64,000 bases of DNA from Nocardioides sp. (GCA_002729525.1 PBYI01000042.1:1-64000), one strand, 5' to 3'; positions 1 through 8,434 are shown, counted from the first letter of the stretch. Notes: generated by a model from the sequence alone, not told the origin. Program-made: numbers and translations.

Positions 1-989
1 CAACCCCGGTCGGTCTCGTCGCTGCCGTCAGGGCTGCTGCGGAGGTCAAGAAGCAGGCCGCACTGACCGAGGCGTACGCCGTGCTGGAGTGGGTCGCCGC
101 CCGCCAGCTCCCCGAGGACCGCGCGGCCGAGGAGTGGGCCGACGACCACCTCGACCAGATGACGCGCGACCGGTTCGGGAGCCAAGCGCTGCACCTCGCC
201 GGCCCGGGCGCGCCGGTGGTCGAGGAGGACGAGGCCTACGAGATCTCCGCAGCCCTCGGCCTCTCACGGCAGTCCGGCAGCAGGTACGTCGGTGAGCTGA
301 TCGAGCTTCGCTACCGACTGCAGCGTGTCTGGTCCCGCGTCATCGCGCTCGACCTGCCGTTGTGGAAGGCGCGCAAGATTGCCGCCGCGACCTGCACGCT
401 GCCCGAGGCTGGTGCGGCGTACGTCGACGCGCAGCTCGCCTGGGCCGCCGCCCGGACCACGCTCGCGCAGATCGACCGCACCGTCGACGAGGCGATGGTG
501 CGGTTCGCGCCGGAGCTGCTGCCGGAGGACCCGTCGGATCATCGCGACGTACTGATCGACCTCGACCCAGGCCAAGCACGGCCTCGTCTCCATCGACGCG
601 CTCCTGGACCTGGACGACGCCCTCGACCTCGAGGACGCGCTGCGCGCCGGCGCCGCAGCCTTGAAGGAAGCGGGCTCGGACGACCCGCTCGGCGTCCGCC
701 GTGCCAAGGCCCTCGGCGACCTCGCCCGCGGCCAAGGCTCGTTGGACCTGCAGCAGAAGCGACGGCCGCTGGTCGTGAGTGTGGTGAATGGGCATGCCAC
801 GTCGAGCCCTACGCCGACGGCGGCCCGACCTCGACGGCGAATCTCGCGCCGCTGTGCAGGACGCATCACCGGATGAAGACCCACGCGAGATGGCGCTACG
901 GGCGCAGACCCGACGGCGTCTTCGTCTGGACCGGCCCGATGGGCCAGGTCTTCACAGTCGACGACCGCACCCATCCGGACGTCGAGTAG
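1..989 (+). pseudogene. Decayed DUF222/HNH endonuclease gene, 5' end outside the window
   Basis: The reading frame is open to the first base, so the gene begins upstream of the window. The first ~570 bases read as a DUF222 domain (ELIELRYRLQRVWSRVIALD). The homology then moves to another frame (KHGLVSIDALLDLDDALDLE, on to LDLQQKRRPLVVSVVN) until about 785. It then returns to the original frame at HVEPYADGGPTSTANLAPLC, followed by HHRMKTH, the HNH core, and stops at TAG 987-989. Family members run to about 400-450 residues with roughly 100 or more residues between these blocks, so a frameshift near 570 and an internal deletion near 785 are both needed. Such proteins are multicopy in Nocardioidaceae. 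A catalytically competent product is unlikely. Confidence 0.85.
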
Positions 990-990
990 C

Positions 991-1015
991 CCGGTCCCGA
1001 GGAACGAGGGACCGG
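991..1015. repeat. 8-bp inverted repeat after the HNH remnant
   Basis: CCGGTCCC and GGGACCGG flank a 9-nt loop, starting two bases after the stop codon. It could end transcription of the remnant, although no T-run follows. It directly abuts the TATCGAGACG repeat pair and may belong to the same repeat-rich spacer. Confidence 0.5.
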
Positions 1016-1019
1016 GGGG

Positions 1020-1096
1020 TATCGAGACGCCCGCCCCCGACCAGCAGCCGCGCCCACCGTCGTCATCCGCCCCTGTCGTCTCGCTGCGTCTCGATA
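1020..1096. repeat. TATCGAGACG / CGTCTCGATA inverted repeat
   Basis: A perfect 10-bp inverted pair at 1020-1029 and 1087-1096, followed by a CTCCGCTCGTGCCTCGCTCC-like tract and TACTCGACGACCGG. From memory, strings of the TCTCGATACG...CTCGACnACCGG kind recur in intergenic DNA of Nocardioidaceae. This is therefore probably a dispersed repeat and not a gene-specific site. The rest of the 990-1211 spacer shows nothing codable. Confidence 0.5.
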
Positions 1097-1211
1097 CGGA
1101 GCTCCGCTCGTGCCTCGCTCCGCACCTACTCGACGACCGGGGGCACCCGGTGCGGTTTCGACTCCGCCCTCGCCGAGGGCTCGGTCGGGCTCAACCACCT
1201 GAGGAGTGCGC

Positions 1212-2069
1212 CTAGTAGCTGACGGTCGGCGCGTCGCCGGGCTCACCGGTGCCGTCGGAGCCGCCGTCGGGCGGGTCGACCAGGTCGCGCTCGCGCTCGG
1301 TCTGCGAGCGGAGACGTTCGCCGCGGTCGTTGCGCTGGGACAGCTGGTCGTCGGGGTCCGGGTCGGGTGACGATGACTGATCGGGCGAGGGCGTGGCCTC
1401 AGGCTGCTGGTCGGGCGGTGGGACGTCGGCGAGCTTGTCGGCCAGACGTTCGTCCACGACCCGCGCGGCGCGGACCTCCCGACGCCGGGTGCCCTCCGGT
1501 GCCGAGGTGCGTGCGTCCGTCACGGACTCCGGGTCGGTGTCCGGGTCGGTGTCCGGATTGCTGTCCTGCTCCTCGTCCGACGACGTCGAGTCGTCGGCCG
1601 GGGCGAGCTCGGGAGGCACCAGGCAGCCGCCGTCGGCGAGCACCTCCCGCCCGGTGGTCCACTCGTCCCGCGCGGCGGCGAGATCGGCGGGTGAGGCGGC
1701 GGCGTACGCGTCGCCGACGGCCTCGTGCGCGACGGCCAGGTTGACCCGCACCCGGCACTCCTCGTCGGGCGGTACGACGACGAGCGCGTCCTCGAAGGCC
1801 GTCACCGCGAGGCTGGGCTCGTCGAGGCCGTAGAGCGCGATGCCCTCGTCGTACGGCGCCACCCACCGCTCGACGAGGTTGAGCGTCCGGTTGGCGGCGA
1901 AGTGGTCCCGGGCGTCGGCGTACCGCTCCTCGGCGAGCGCGTCGCGACCCTGCCGGTCGTGCCACAGCATCAGCCCGACCTTGCCGGACAGCACCAGGGC
2001 GGGCAGCAGCAGGAGCAGGCCGAGCAGCAGCAGGCGACGGCGGGTACGACGTGCGACGTGGACGCTCAC
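1212..2069 (-). CDS. Membrane-anchored TPR-like protein of the MoxR/VWA operon
   Basis: This 285-aa protein has one N-terminal membrane segment (about residues 11-36, LLLLGLLLLLPALVLSGKVG). A TPR-like helical region follows (residues ~40-130: RYADARDHFAAN, GLDEPSLAVTAFEDALVVVP). The C-terminal half is a long acidic, low-complexity tail rich in D, S, P and E, including a DPDTDPDTDPES run. It is the last gene of a five-gene operon and starts at GTG, overlapping the preceding VWA gene by GTGA. TPR proteins in this position occur in Bat (Bacteroides aerotolerance)-type operons and are thought to scaffold VWA proteins at the membrane. That role is inferred here from context. Confidence 0.7.
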   Translation of the reverse strand: MSVHVARRTRRRLLLLGLLLLLPALVLSGKVGLMLWHDRQGRDALAEERYADARDHFAANRTLNLVERWVAPYDEGIALYGLDEPSLAVTAFEDALVVVPPDEECRVRVNLAVAHEAVGDAYAAASPADLAAARDEWTTGREVLADGGCLVPPELAPADDSTSSDEEQDSNPDTDPDTDPESVTDARTSAPEGTRRREVRAARVVDERLADKLADVPPPDQQPEATPSPDQSSSPDPDPDDQLSQRNDRGERLRSQTERERDLVDPPDGGSDGTGEPGDAPTVSY

Positions 2070-2995
2070 GCGCGCTCACCCCGCAGCCGTCGGGCCTCGC
2101 GCCACCCGCGCCACCCGCCGCGCAGGTCGACCAGCACCAGCGCGCCCAGCAGCAGCGCCCACAGCCACGCGACCTGGCGCTCGGCCTCGACGGGGGGCTC
2201 CTCGCCGAGCGCGTCGGTCACCAGCCGGTCGGCGACCTCGTCCATGCCGCCGGGGGCCGTGCGGTGCTCCAGCCGCAGGTCGAGGGTGTCGGCGATGGCG
2301 CCGAGCGTGTCCAGGTCGATCCGCGAGCGCAGCGGGTCGCCTGTTGCGGGGTCGGTGAGGACGACGGCCGGGTCGGGGTCGCGCGGGGACACCGGCATCT
2401 CGGCGCCCTCCTCGGTGCCGTAGCCCAGCACCACACCGGCGTCGAGCTGCGCGGCCAGCGCGTCGAACTCCTCGGCCACGTCGTCGACGGTCGCGTCGGC
2501 CTCGTCCCCGGTGTTCTCCCCGTCGGTGACCAGCACCACGACCCGTCGTACGTCGCCGCGGTCGATCTCCGACAGCGAGGCGAGCTCCAGCGACACCGCC
2601 GCCACCGGCCGGGTCACCGACGAGCCCGACCCTTGGAACGGGTCCTGCAGCGTGACCCGCTCCAACGACCGGCTGAACGCCTCGAGGTCGCTGGTGAGGG
2701 GGAGCGCGAGGCCGATGTCGGAGTCGAAGGTGAGCAGGGTGAAGGCGGTGCCGGTCGGCATCGCCCCGGCGAGCGCGTCGAGGTCGTCGACGGCGCCCGC
2801 GAGCCGTGAGCCCGCCGGATGGTCGAAGGCCGCCATCGACGTGGTCCGGTCGAGCGCGACGACGACCTGCAGGTCGGGCTCCTTGCGGTCCTCCGGCGCG
2901 TCGACGTCGCCGACGCGCAGCAGCAGCGCGACCAGCACGGCGACCAGCGCGAGCCGGCGCACCACGGTCACGAACCGGACGACCCGCGCGCTCAC
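2066..2995 (-). CDS. VWA-domain membrane protein (BatB-like)
   Basis: A 309-aa protein with an N-terminal membrane segment (RLALVAVLVALLL), a VWA domain (VVVALDRTTSM to VVVLVTDGENTGDEAD) and a C-terminal membrane segment (VAWLWALLLGALVLVDL). The MIDAS motif reads D-R-T-T-S, so the first serine of the usual DxSxS is a threonine. The track starts further upstream, but GTG at 2995 overlaps the stop of the previous gene by GTGA, the spacing used throughout this operon. VWA proteins next to MoxR ATPases act in metal-dependent protein interactions or maturation at the membrane; the client is unknown. Confidence 0.8.
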   Translation of the reverse strand: MSARVVRFVTVVRRLALVAVLVALLLRVGDVDAPEDRKEPDLQVVVALDRTTSMAAFDHPAGSRLAGAVDDLDALAGAMPTGTAFTLLTFDSDIGLALPLTSDLEAFSRSLERVTLQDPFQGSGSSVTRPVAAVSLELASLSEIDRGDVRRVVVLVTDGENTGDEADATVDDVAEEFDALAAQLDAGVVLGYGTEEGAEMPVSPRDPDPAVVLTDPATGDPLRSRIDLDTLGAIADTLDLRLEHRTAPGGMDEVADRLVTDALGEEPPVEAERQVAWLWALLLGALVLVDLRGGWRGWREARRLRGERA

Positions 2996-4029
2996 GAGGC
3001 ACCCCCGCGCCGCCGCGGACGACGTACGACGTCCTGGGCACCCCACCCGACGCCGAGCAGCACCACACCGGCGGCGGCGAGCAGCGCGCCGGGCACCGGG
3101 TCGTCGCGCCGCACCGGCTCCGGGTCCTCCTCGACCCGCTGCTGCTCCAGCGCGTCGATGCGCGCCACGATCTGGTCGACCGACCCGTCCTGCCCGGCCA
3201 CGGCGACCACGCCTCCGGTCGCCTCCACCGCGGTGGAGAGCGTGCCGAGCCGGTCGCGTTCCTCGGCGGAGCCCTCACCCAGCTCGGGGGCGCCGATCGC
3301 GTGCACGACCACGTCGCGCTCGGTGGCGAACGCCGCGGCCGCTGTGAGGTCGTAGACCGACTTCCCGCGCGGCTCGTTGTCCGACGACAGCAGCACGACC
3401 CGCGACCGCTCCTCGGTGGGCAGGTCGAAGCGGCGCGCGCACGACACCACACCGTCGCCGATGAGCGAGGAGCCGCCGCTGAGCTGGACGCCGGCGAAGT
3501 ACCGCTCGTCGCCGCCCTCGAAGGCCTGCTGGGCCCGGTCGAGCTGCTCGCGGACGTAGTCGAGGTCGCCGGTGAGCGGTACGACGGTCACGGCCGCGCC
3601 GCTCCAGAGCGTCAGGCCGACCCGGTCGCCGTCCAGGCCGTCGAGCACGTCGCGCACCGCCCCGACGACGGCGGCGTTGTCGTCGTCCATCGAGGTCGAG
3701 GCGTCCAGGCAGAGCATCACGTCGCGGCTGCGCTCGTCCGGCGGCAGCACCTCGACCTGGGTCGGCCGGGCGACCACGAGCGCGACGCCGGCGAGGGTCA
3801 CCAGCGCGGCAGCGGTCACCCACGCACCGACGAGCACGCGGCGGCGCACCAGGCCGGCGTACCGGGGGAGCCGCCGGAGGCGGTCGAGATGGGCCAGCAG
3901 CACCGGGTCGCCGGAGCGCCCGCGGTCGCGACCCCGACGCGACCACCAGGCGAGCAGGACGACGACCAGCACCACGGCGGCCGGGAGCACCCACGGCCAC
4001 CGCAGCCCGAGGTCGAGCACGCCGCTCAC
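2992..4029 (-). CDS. VWA-domain membrane protein (BatA-like)
   Basis: A 345-aa protein with two N-terminal membrane segments (WPWVLPAAVVLVVVLLAWW and VLVGAWVTAAALVTLAGVAL). A VWA domain with a canonical MIDAS (DVMLCLDASTSMDDDN) follows, then a C-terminal membrane segment (ALLAAAGVVLLGVGWG). It is the first of two VWA genes in tandem, as in BatA/BatB. The GTG start at 4029 overlaps the upstream stop by GTGA; the longer track start runs in a shadow frame of the upstream gene. The predicted topology places the VWA domain between membrane anchors, where the MoxR ATPase could act on a complex of both VWA proteins. Confidence 0.82.
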   Translation of the reverse strand: MSGVLDLGLRWPWVLPAAVVLVVVLLAWWSRRGRDRGRSGDPVLLAHLDRLRRLPRYAGLVRRRVLVGAWVTAAALVTLAGVALVVARPTQVEVLPPDERSRDVMLCLDASTSMDDDNAAVVGAVRDVLDGLDGDRVGLTLWSGAAVTVVPLTGDLDYVREQLDRAQQAFEGGDERYFAGVQLSGGSSLIGDGVVSCARRFDLPTEERSRVVLLSSDNEPRGKSVYDLTAAAAFATERDVVVHAIGAPELGEGSAEERDRLGTLSTAVEATGGVVAVAGQDGSVDQIVARIDALEQQRVEEDPEPVRRDDPVPGALLAAAGVVLLGVGWGAQDVVRRPRRRGGAS

Positions 4030-4496
4030 CAGCGCTCCACCAGCTCGCGGGCGCGGCGCACGGCCTCGGGGAACCCGTCGCGCCCCGGCTGCTCCTCGGG
4101 CGCGAACTCCGGCGGGTAGACCAGCGCCACCAGGTCGGCGAGGTCGGCCGGCCCCTCCCGGCGCAGGTCGGCCAGGGTCATCCGCGGGGCGGGCAGCCCG
4201 GCGACGGCGGCGGCGTACGACCGGGCCGTCTCGCTGACCTGCTGGTGGCCCTCGCGGGCGCTGATCGTGCCGGAGGCGACGGCGCGCTCGACCTCGGCGA
4301 GCCGGTCGAGGTGCGTACGTCGTGCGCCGGCGGGCGCGCGGGACGGGCCCGCCCCGGCCGGCCGCTCCCGCTCGGGCCGGCCGAGCCAGAGCACGACGGC
4401 GTAGTAGAGCGCGGTGACGGCGAGCGCGGCGACGGCCACCCAGAGCCACGGGCCGTCGTACCCCACCGGTCCGCGCAGGGACCCCGTGCCGCCCAC
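4026..4496 (-). CDS. Small membrane protein of the MoxR/VWA operon
   Basis: A 156-aa protein with one N-terminal membrane segment (LWVAVAALAVTALYYAVVLWL) and a soluble helical tail ending PEAVRRARELVERW. I do not recognise a named family with certainty. Its place between DUF58 and the first VWA gene is where DUF4381-like proteins sit in Gram-negative Bat operons, so an equivalent role is plausible. GTG at 4496 lies one base after the DUF58 stop; the 225-aa track version runs in a shadow frame of the DUF58 gene. Confidence 0.65.
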   Translation of the reverse strand: MGGTGSLRGPVGYDGPWLWVAVAALAVTALYYAVVLWLGRPERERPAGAGPSRAPAGARRTHLDRLAEVERAVASGTISAREGHQQVSETARSYAAAVAGLPAPRMTLADLRREGPADLADLVALVYPPEFAPEEQPGRDGFPEAVRRARELVERW

Positions 4497-4497
4497 G

Positions 4498-5394
4498 TCA
4501 GCGCCCCCTCGCGTGCCGGTGCTGCTGGAGCAGCGCCAGCACCGACCGCACGGCACCGTCGGCGTCGACGACCCGCTCGTGGGCGATGCCGAGCCGGGCG
4601 AGCGCCTCGTCGAGCCGGCCGTGCCGGGCGGTCGCCTCGTCGGCCAGCTCCGCCGCGAGCACCGGGTCGTCGCGCAGCCAGGCCGGCAGCGCGCCCGCGC
4701 CACCCGCCACGTCGACGTCGTACGCCGCGGACCCGGCGGGCACCGTGGTGGGGTCGAGGTCGCCCAGCGAGGCGACGAGCACCTCGTGCTGCACCGCGAG
4801 CCGGCGCAGCAGCGCGACCACCTCGGGCGTCGGCTCCTCGTCCTCGCAGACCAGCAGCAGGATCGTGCGACACCGCACGGTGCGGGCGACGTGGCGCAGC
4901 AACGCGACGAGGTCGCCGGCCGCGGCGTACGGGCTGCACGCCTCGTGCACCTGCTCCAGGGCTCGCTCGACGTGCAGCTCGCCCCCGCGCGGCGGCAGAC
5001 CGTGCACGCCGTCGGCGTCGCCGTGCAGCAGCCCGACGAGGTCGCCGTGCTGCACCGCGAGCCAGCCCACGACGCCGGCGACCGTGACCGCCAGGTCGCG
5101 CTTGGGCGTGCCGACCTCGGCGTGCGCGGCGAGCCCGCGGCCGGTGGCGACCACGAGGAGCACGTGGTGCTTGCGCTCGGCGGTGAACCGCTTGACCAGC
5201 AGCGCGCCGGTGCGGGCCGACGCCTTCCAGTCGAGGTCCTTCACGTCGTCGCCGCGGACGTACTCGCGCAGGTCGGTGAAGTCGGTGCCGCGCCCGGTGG
5301 TGACGGCGGCGTACTCGCCCTCCAGCAGCCCGCGGACCCGCCGGTGGGCGTGCAGCACCACCCGGGCCTTCACGCGGGGCAGGAGAGAGGTCAC
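4498..5394 (-). CDS. DUF58 domain protein
   Basis: A 298-aa protein with the DUF58 signature (YVRGDDVKDLDWKASARTG, then LLVKRFTAERKHHVLLVV), about the usual family length. DUF58 proteins have a VWA-like fold and are nearly always encoded next to MoxR ATPases, as here. The chosen start is GTG 5394 (VTSLLPRVKARV), 29 bp after the MoxR stop. A CTG overlapping that stop (CTGA) would add ten residues and cannot be excluded, because neither start has a clear ribosome-binding site. The 876-aa track entry is an artefact of reading through an antisense frame. Confidence 0.85.
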   Translation of the reverse strand: MTSLLPRVKARVVLHAHRRVRGLLEGEYAAVTTGRGTDFTDLREYVRGDDVKDLDWKASARTGALLVKRFTAERKHHVLLVVATGRGLAAHAEVGTPKRDLAVTVAGVVGWLAVQHGDLVGLLHGDADGVHGLPPRGGELHVERALEQVHEACSPYAAAGDLVALLRHVARTVRCRTILLLVCEDEEPTPEVVALLRRLAVQHEVLVASLGDLDPTTVPAGSAAYDVDVAGGAGALPAWLRDDPVLAAELADEATARHGRLDEALARLGIAHERVVDADGAVRSVLALLQQHRHARGR

Positions 5395-5423
5395 GACGCG
5401 GGCGTTGGCGCGGTCAGGCGCGG

Positions 5424-6449
5424 TCAGGGGGTCGGCACGGCGTCGAACACCGCGTCGACCACGGTCTCGGGCGCGACCCGGTCGGCGAGCGCCTCGAACG
5501 ACAGGTGCAGCCGGTGGCGCAGCACCGCGTGGCGCAGGGTCCGGACGTCCTCGGGCACGGCGTAGTGGCGTCCGTCGAGCAGGGCGAGCGCCTTGGCCAC
5601 CTGGAGGAACGCGATGGTGCCGCGCGGGCTGGCGCCGGTCTCGACGTACCCCGCCAGGTCGGGGAGCAGGGTGTCGACCCGACGCGTCGCACCGACGACG
5701 GACACGATGTACCGCTTGACCGCCGGGTCGACGTAGACCCGGTCGACCAGCGCCTGGAGCTCGACGACGTCGGGGGTGCCCACACTCGCGGTCACGTCGG
5801 TGGTGGAGCGGCCCAGGGTGCCGGCGTCGACCCGGTCGAGGACGACGAGCTCCTCCTCGTCGGTCGGGTAGTCGAGCACCTCCTTGAGCAGGAACCGGTC
5901 CATCTGCGCCTGGGGGAGGACGTGCGTGCCCTCGTCGTCGAGCGGGTTCTGGGTGGCCAGCACCAGGAACGGGCGGGGGAGCCGGTGCACCTCGCCGGCG
6001 ATCGAGGTCTGCCGCTCCTGCATCGCCTCGAGCATCGCCGACTGGGTCTTGGCGCTGGCGCGGTTGATCTCGTCGAGCAGCACCACGTTGGCGTGCACCG
6101 GACCGAGCTGGGTCTCGAAGAGGTGGTGGCGCGGGTCGTAGACCTGGGTGCCGACGATGTCGCTGGGCAGCAGGTCCGGCGTGCACTGGATGCGGGAGTA
6201 GCGCGCCCCGACCGCGTGCGCGAGCGTCGAGCTGGCCAGGGTCTTGGCCAGCCCCGGCACCGACTCCACGAGCACGTGCCCCTCGCTCATCAGCGCCACG
6301 AGCAGGGCGGTGCGCAGCCGGTCCTGGCCGACCACGCGACTGGCGAAGGTGGTGGTCACGGCGTCGACGACGGAGGCGGCCCGCTCGAGCTCCGGCGGGC
6401 TGAGCGGCCGGTGGGTCGCGGCAGGGCTGTCGGTCGGTCCGAGGGTCAA
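5424..6449 (-). CDS. MoxR-family AAA+ ATPase
   Basis: A 341-aa AAA+ ATPase with Walker A at about residues 64-71 (VPGLAKTL), Walker B plus sensor (LLDEINRASAKTQSAMLEAM) and ATQNPLDDEGTHVLPQAQMD. A C-terminal MoxR lid domain follows (ASPRGTIAFLQVAKALALLDGR). It heads the Bat-like operon and should drive remodelling or maturation of a partner that the DUF58 and VWA proteins present. The start is TTG at 6449, chosen because GGAG lies 6 nt upstream and no ATG or GTG start fits the N-terminus. It diverges from the sigma factor gene across 139 bp. Confidence 0.9.
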   Translation of the reverse strand: MTLGPTDSPAATHRPLSPPELERAASVVDAVTTTFASRVVGQDRLRTALLVALMSEGHVLVESVPGLAKTLASSTLAHAVGARYSRIQCTPDLLPSDIVGTQVYDPRHHLFETQLGPVHANVVLLDEINRASAKTQSAMLEAMQERQTSIAGEVHRLPRPFLVLATQNPLDDEGTHVLPQAQMDRFLLKEVLDYPTDEEELVVLDRVDAGTLGRSTTDVTASVGTPDVVELQALVDRVYVDPAVKRYIVSVVGATRRVDTLLPDLAGYVETGASPRGTIAFLQVAKALALLDGRHYAVPEDVRTLRHAVLRHRLHLSFEALADRVAPETVVDAVFDAVPTP

Positions 6450-6509
6450 CGCGTGCTCCGGGCGGTCGACGGGTGAGGGCGCCCATTGTCCACGGGTGGT
6501 GCGGCGGGC

Positions 6510-6535
6510 AGGTCGTCGGGCGAGGTCGTCGGGCG
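6510..6535. repeat. 13-bp tandem duplication in the moxR/sigma promoter region
   Basis: AGGTCGTCGGGCG occurs twice head to tail between the divergent MoxR and sigma factor genes. The location fits paired binding sites for a shared regulator, but a chance duplication is equally possible. Confidence 0.4.
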
Positions 6536-6588
6536 ACGCACGCGGTGGCGCCCGGTCGGGTGGGGCCCGGTGTGGCACCGTGACCACG

Positions 6589-7155
6589 ATGAGGGGGACG
6601 CCGGCCGAGCGCGTGCGCTTCGAGCGCGCCGTGCACGAGGTGGTGGAGCCGCTGCGGCGGTACCTCGCCCGGCGTACCGACCCCGACACCGCCGAGGACG
6701 CGCTCGCCGAGACCCTGCTGGCACTGTGGCGACGACGCGACGTCTGGCCGGGGGAGGCGGCCGAGGAGTCGCTGCCCTTCGCGTACGGCGTCGCGCGGCG
6801 CTGCCTGGCCAACGCCCACCGCGGCGAGCGCCGGCGCGAGCGGCTCGCGGCCCGGCTGGCCGTCGCCGCGCCCCCGGAGACCGTCACGACCCAGCCGGCC
6901 GACGCCGACGACGAGGCCGCGCTGCAGGTCCGCGACGCCCTGGACACGCTGCGTCCGGACGACGCCGAGGTGCTGCGCCTGTGGGCCTGGGAGGGCCTGG
7001 AGGCGCGCGAGGTCGCGGTGGTGCTCGACGTCAGCGCCAACGCGGCCGGCGTACGGCTCCACCGCGCACGGGGGCGGCTGCGCGAGGCTCTCGAGCAGAC
7101 CGGTAAGAGCAGGCCCGCTGCCGGACATGAACAGGTCGAAGGAGGGACGCCGTGA
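6589..7155 (+). CDS. ECF-type RNA polymerase sigma factor
   Basis: A 188-aa sigma-70 family protein with only regions 2 and 4. Region 2 reads DTAEDALAETLLALWRRRD, then PFAYGVARRCLANAHRGERR; region 4 reads LRPDDAEVLRLWAWEGLEAR, then VSANAAGVRLHRARGRLREAL. Extracytoplasmic-function sigma factors recruit RNA polymerase to a small stress regulon and are held by a membrane partner. The next gene overlaps by GTGA and encodes a single-span membrane protein, consistent with that pairing. ATG 6589 is used; GTG 6580 would add three residues. The target promoters cannot be told from this window. Confidence 0.85.
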   Translation: MRGTPAERVRFERAVHEVVEPLRRYLARRTDPDTAEDALAETLLALWRRRDVWPGEAAEESLPFAYGVARRCLANAHRGERRRERLAARLAVAAPPETVTTQPADADDEAALQVRDALDTLRPDDAEVLRLWAWEGLEAREVAVVLDVSANAAGVRLHRARGRLREALEQTGKSRPAAGHEQVEGGTP

Positions 7156-7853
7156 CCGATGACGTGACCGATGACGAGCGCGACCTGCGGGCGCTGCTGC
7201 ACGCAGCCGACCCGGCGTCCACCCTGCCGCCCCTCGGGGGACGGCAGATCGACCGGATGGTGGAGGAGACCATGACCGACGACACCGACACCCAGCCCGT
7301 CCCCGCGCGCAGCCGACGGCTGACCTGGCTCGTCGCCGCGGCCGCCGCGGTGGTGATCCTGGCCGTCGTGGGCGGCTTCGCGCTCACCGGTGGCACCGAC
7401 CAGGTCGACAGCGCCGGGGACACCCCCGGCGAGGTCGTCGACAGCGTCGCCGAGGACCCCTCGGCCGACGCGGGCGAGGAGGCGGACGCCCCGACCGTCA
7501 CCGAGCTCAGCGTCGGCGACACCGGTACGGCGGGCCGCTGCCTGCCGCCCGACCGGGCGCCGCAGGTCATCGCCGGCCAGGACGTCGTGGTCGACGCGGT
7601 CGTCGAGTCGATCAGCGGCTCGACCGTCACCCTGCGGCCCACCCGCTGGTTCTCCGGCGAGGAGACCGACCTGGTGACCGTCCAGGCGCCCGACGAGCAG
7701 CTCCAGCAGCTGCTGGTGGCCGTCGACTTCGCCGAGGACGAGCGCTACCTCGTCGCCGCCACCGAGGGCCAGGTGACGCTCTGCGGCTTCACCGCCCCCT
7801 GGACGCCCGAGCTCGAGCAGGTCTACGAGACCGCGTTCGACGCGGCCGGCTGA
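7152..7853 (+). CDS. Single-span membrane protein partnered with the sigma factor
   Basis: A 233-aa protein with a cytoplasmic N-terminus of about 55 residues (DDERDLRALLHAADPASTLP), one membrane helix (LTWLVAAAAAVVILAVVGGFAL) and an extracytoplasmic domain of about 150 residues with two cysteines (GRCLPPDR and TLCGFTAP) that could form a disulfide. No HxxxCxxC zinc-binding anti-sigma motif is present. The layout matches membrane regulators co-encoded with ECF sigma factors in actinobacteria, so anti-sigma function is likely but not shown. It starts at GTG within the sigma factor stop codon. Confidence 0.65.
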   Translation: MTDDVTDDERDLRALLHAADPASTLPPLGGRQIDRMVEETMTDDTDTQPVPARSRRLTWLVAAAAAVVILAVVGGFALTGGTDQVDSAGDTPGEVVDSVAEDPSADAGEEADAPTVTELSVGDTGTAGRCLPPDRAPQVIAGQDVVVDAVVESISGSTVTLRPTRWFSGEETDLVTVQAPDEQLQQLLVAVDFAEDERYLVAATEGQVTLCGFTAPWTPELEQVYETAFDAAG

Positions 7854-7867
7854 GGTCGGTCGCCCCC

Positions 7868-8434
7868 ATGACCTACGTCGCCGGGCTGCTGCTCGCCGCC
7901 GGCGCCGGCCGGCGGATGGGTGGGCCTAAGGCCCTGGTGCGTCACGACGACGGCACCCCCTGGGTGGCCGGGGCGGTCGGGGTGCTCGTCGACGGCGGCT
8001 GCGGCGGGGTGACCGTCGTGCTGGGCGCGTCCGCCGAGGAGGCCCGGCCCCTCGTGCCCGCCGCCGCCGACGTCGTCGTCGCCGACCACTGGGCCGACGG
8101 CATGGGCGCCTCCCTGAGAGCAGGGCTCGCGGCGCTGGAGTCCGGGCCGGCCGATGCGGCGCTGGTGCTTCTCGTCGACCTGCCCGACCTGGTGCCCGCC
8201 GTGGTCGCCCGGCTGCTCGCCGACGCGAGCGGGCCCGCCGCCCTCGCGCGGGCGGCGTACGAGGGCGTGCCGGGGCACCCGGTGCTGCTCGGTCGTGACC
8301 ACTGGGCCGGCGTGGCGGACACCGCCGTCGGCGACCGGGGCGCGCGCGACTACCTCGCCGCGCACGCCGCCGTCGTACGACCGGTGGAGTGCGGTGACCT
8401 GGCCACGGGCGCGGACCGGGACCGCCCGGAGTGA
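7868..8434 (+). CDS. MocA/MobA-like molybdenum cofactor nucleotidyltransferase
   Basis: A 188-aa protein with the NTP-transferase signature LLAAGAGRRMGGPKAL at the N-terminus, then VVVADHWADGMGASLRAGL and LLVDLPDLVPAVVARLL. MocA adds CMP to molybdopterin to make the dinucleotide cofactor (MCD) used by xanthine dehydrogenase and CO dehydrogenase-type enzymes; MobA adds GMP for the DMSO reductase family. The MocA reading is preferred because CoxD, CoxE and XdhC homologues follow and a Mo-hydroxylase lies 11 kb downstream. It begins 14 bp after the sigma-partner gene, so read-through from that operon is possible. Confidence 0.8.
   Translation: MTYVAGLLLAAGAGRRMGGPKALVRHDDGTPWVAGAVGVLVDGGCGGVTVVLGASAEEARPLVPAAADVVVADHWADGMGASLRAGLAALESGPADAALVLLVDLPDLVPAVVARLLADASGPAALARAAYEGVPGHPVLLGRDHWAGVADTAVGDRGARDYLAAHAAVVRPVECGDLATGADRDRPE

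Noticed and set aside
4498-7128. 876-aa fusion ORF covering DUF58 and upstream DNA
   Set aside because: Only the last ~298 residues match DUF58; the rest is antisense to the sigma factor and an off-frame reading of moxR.
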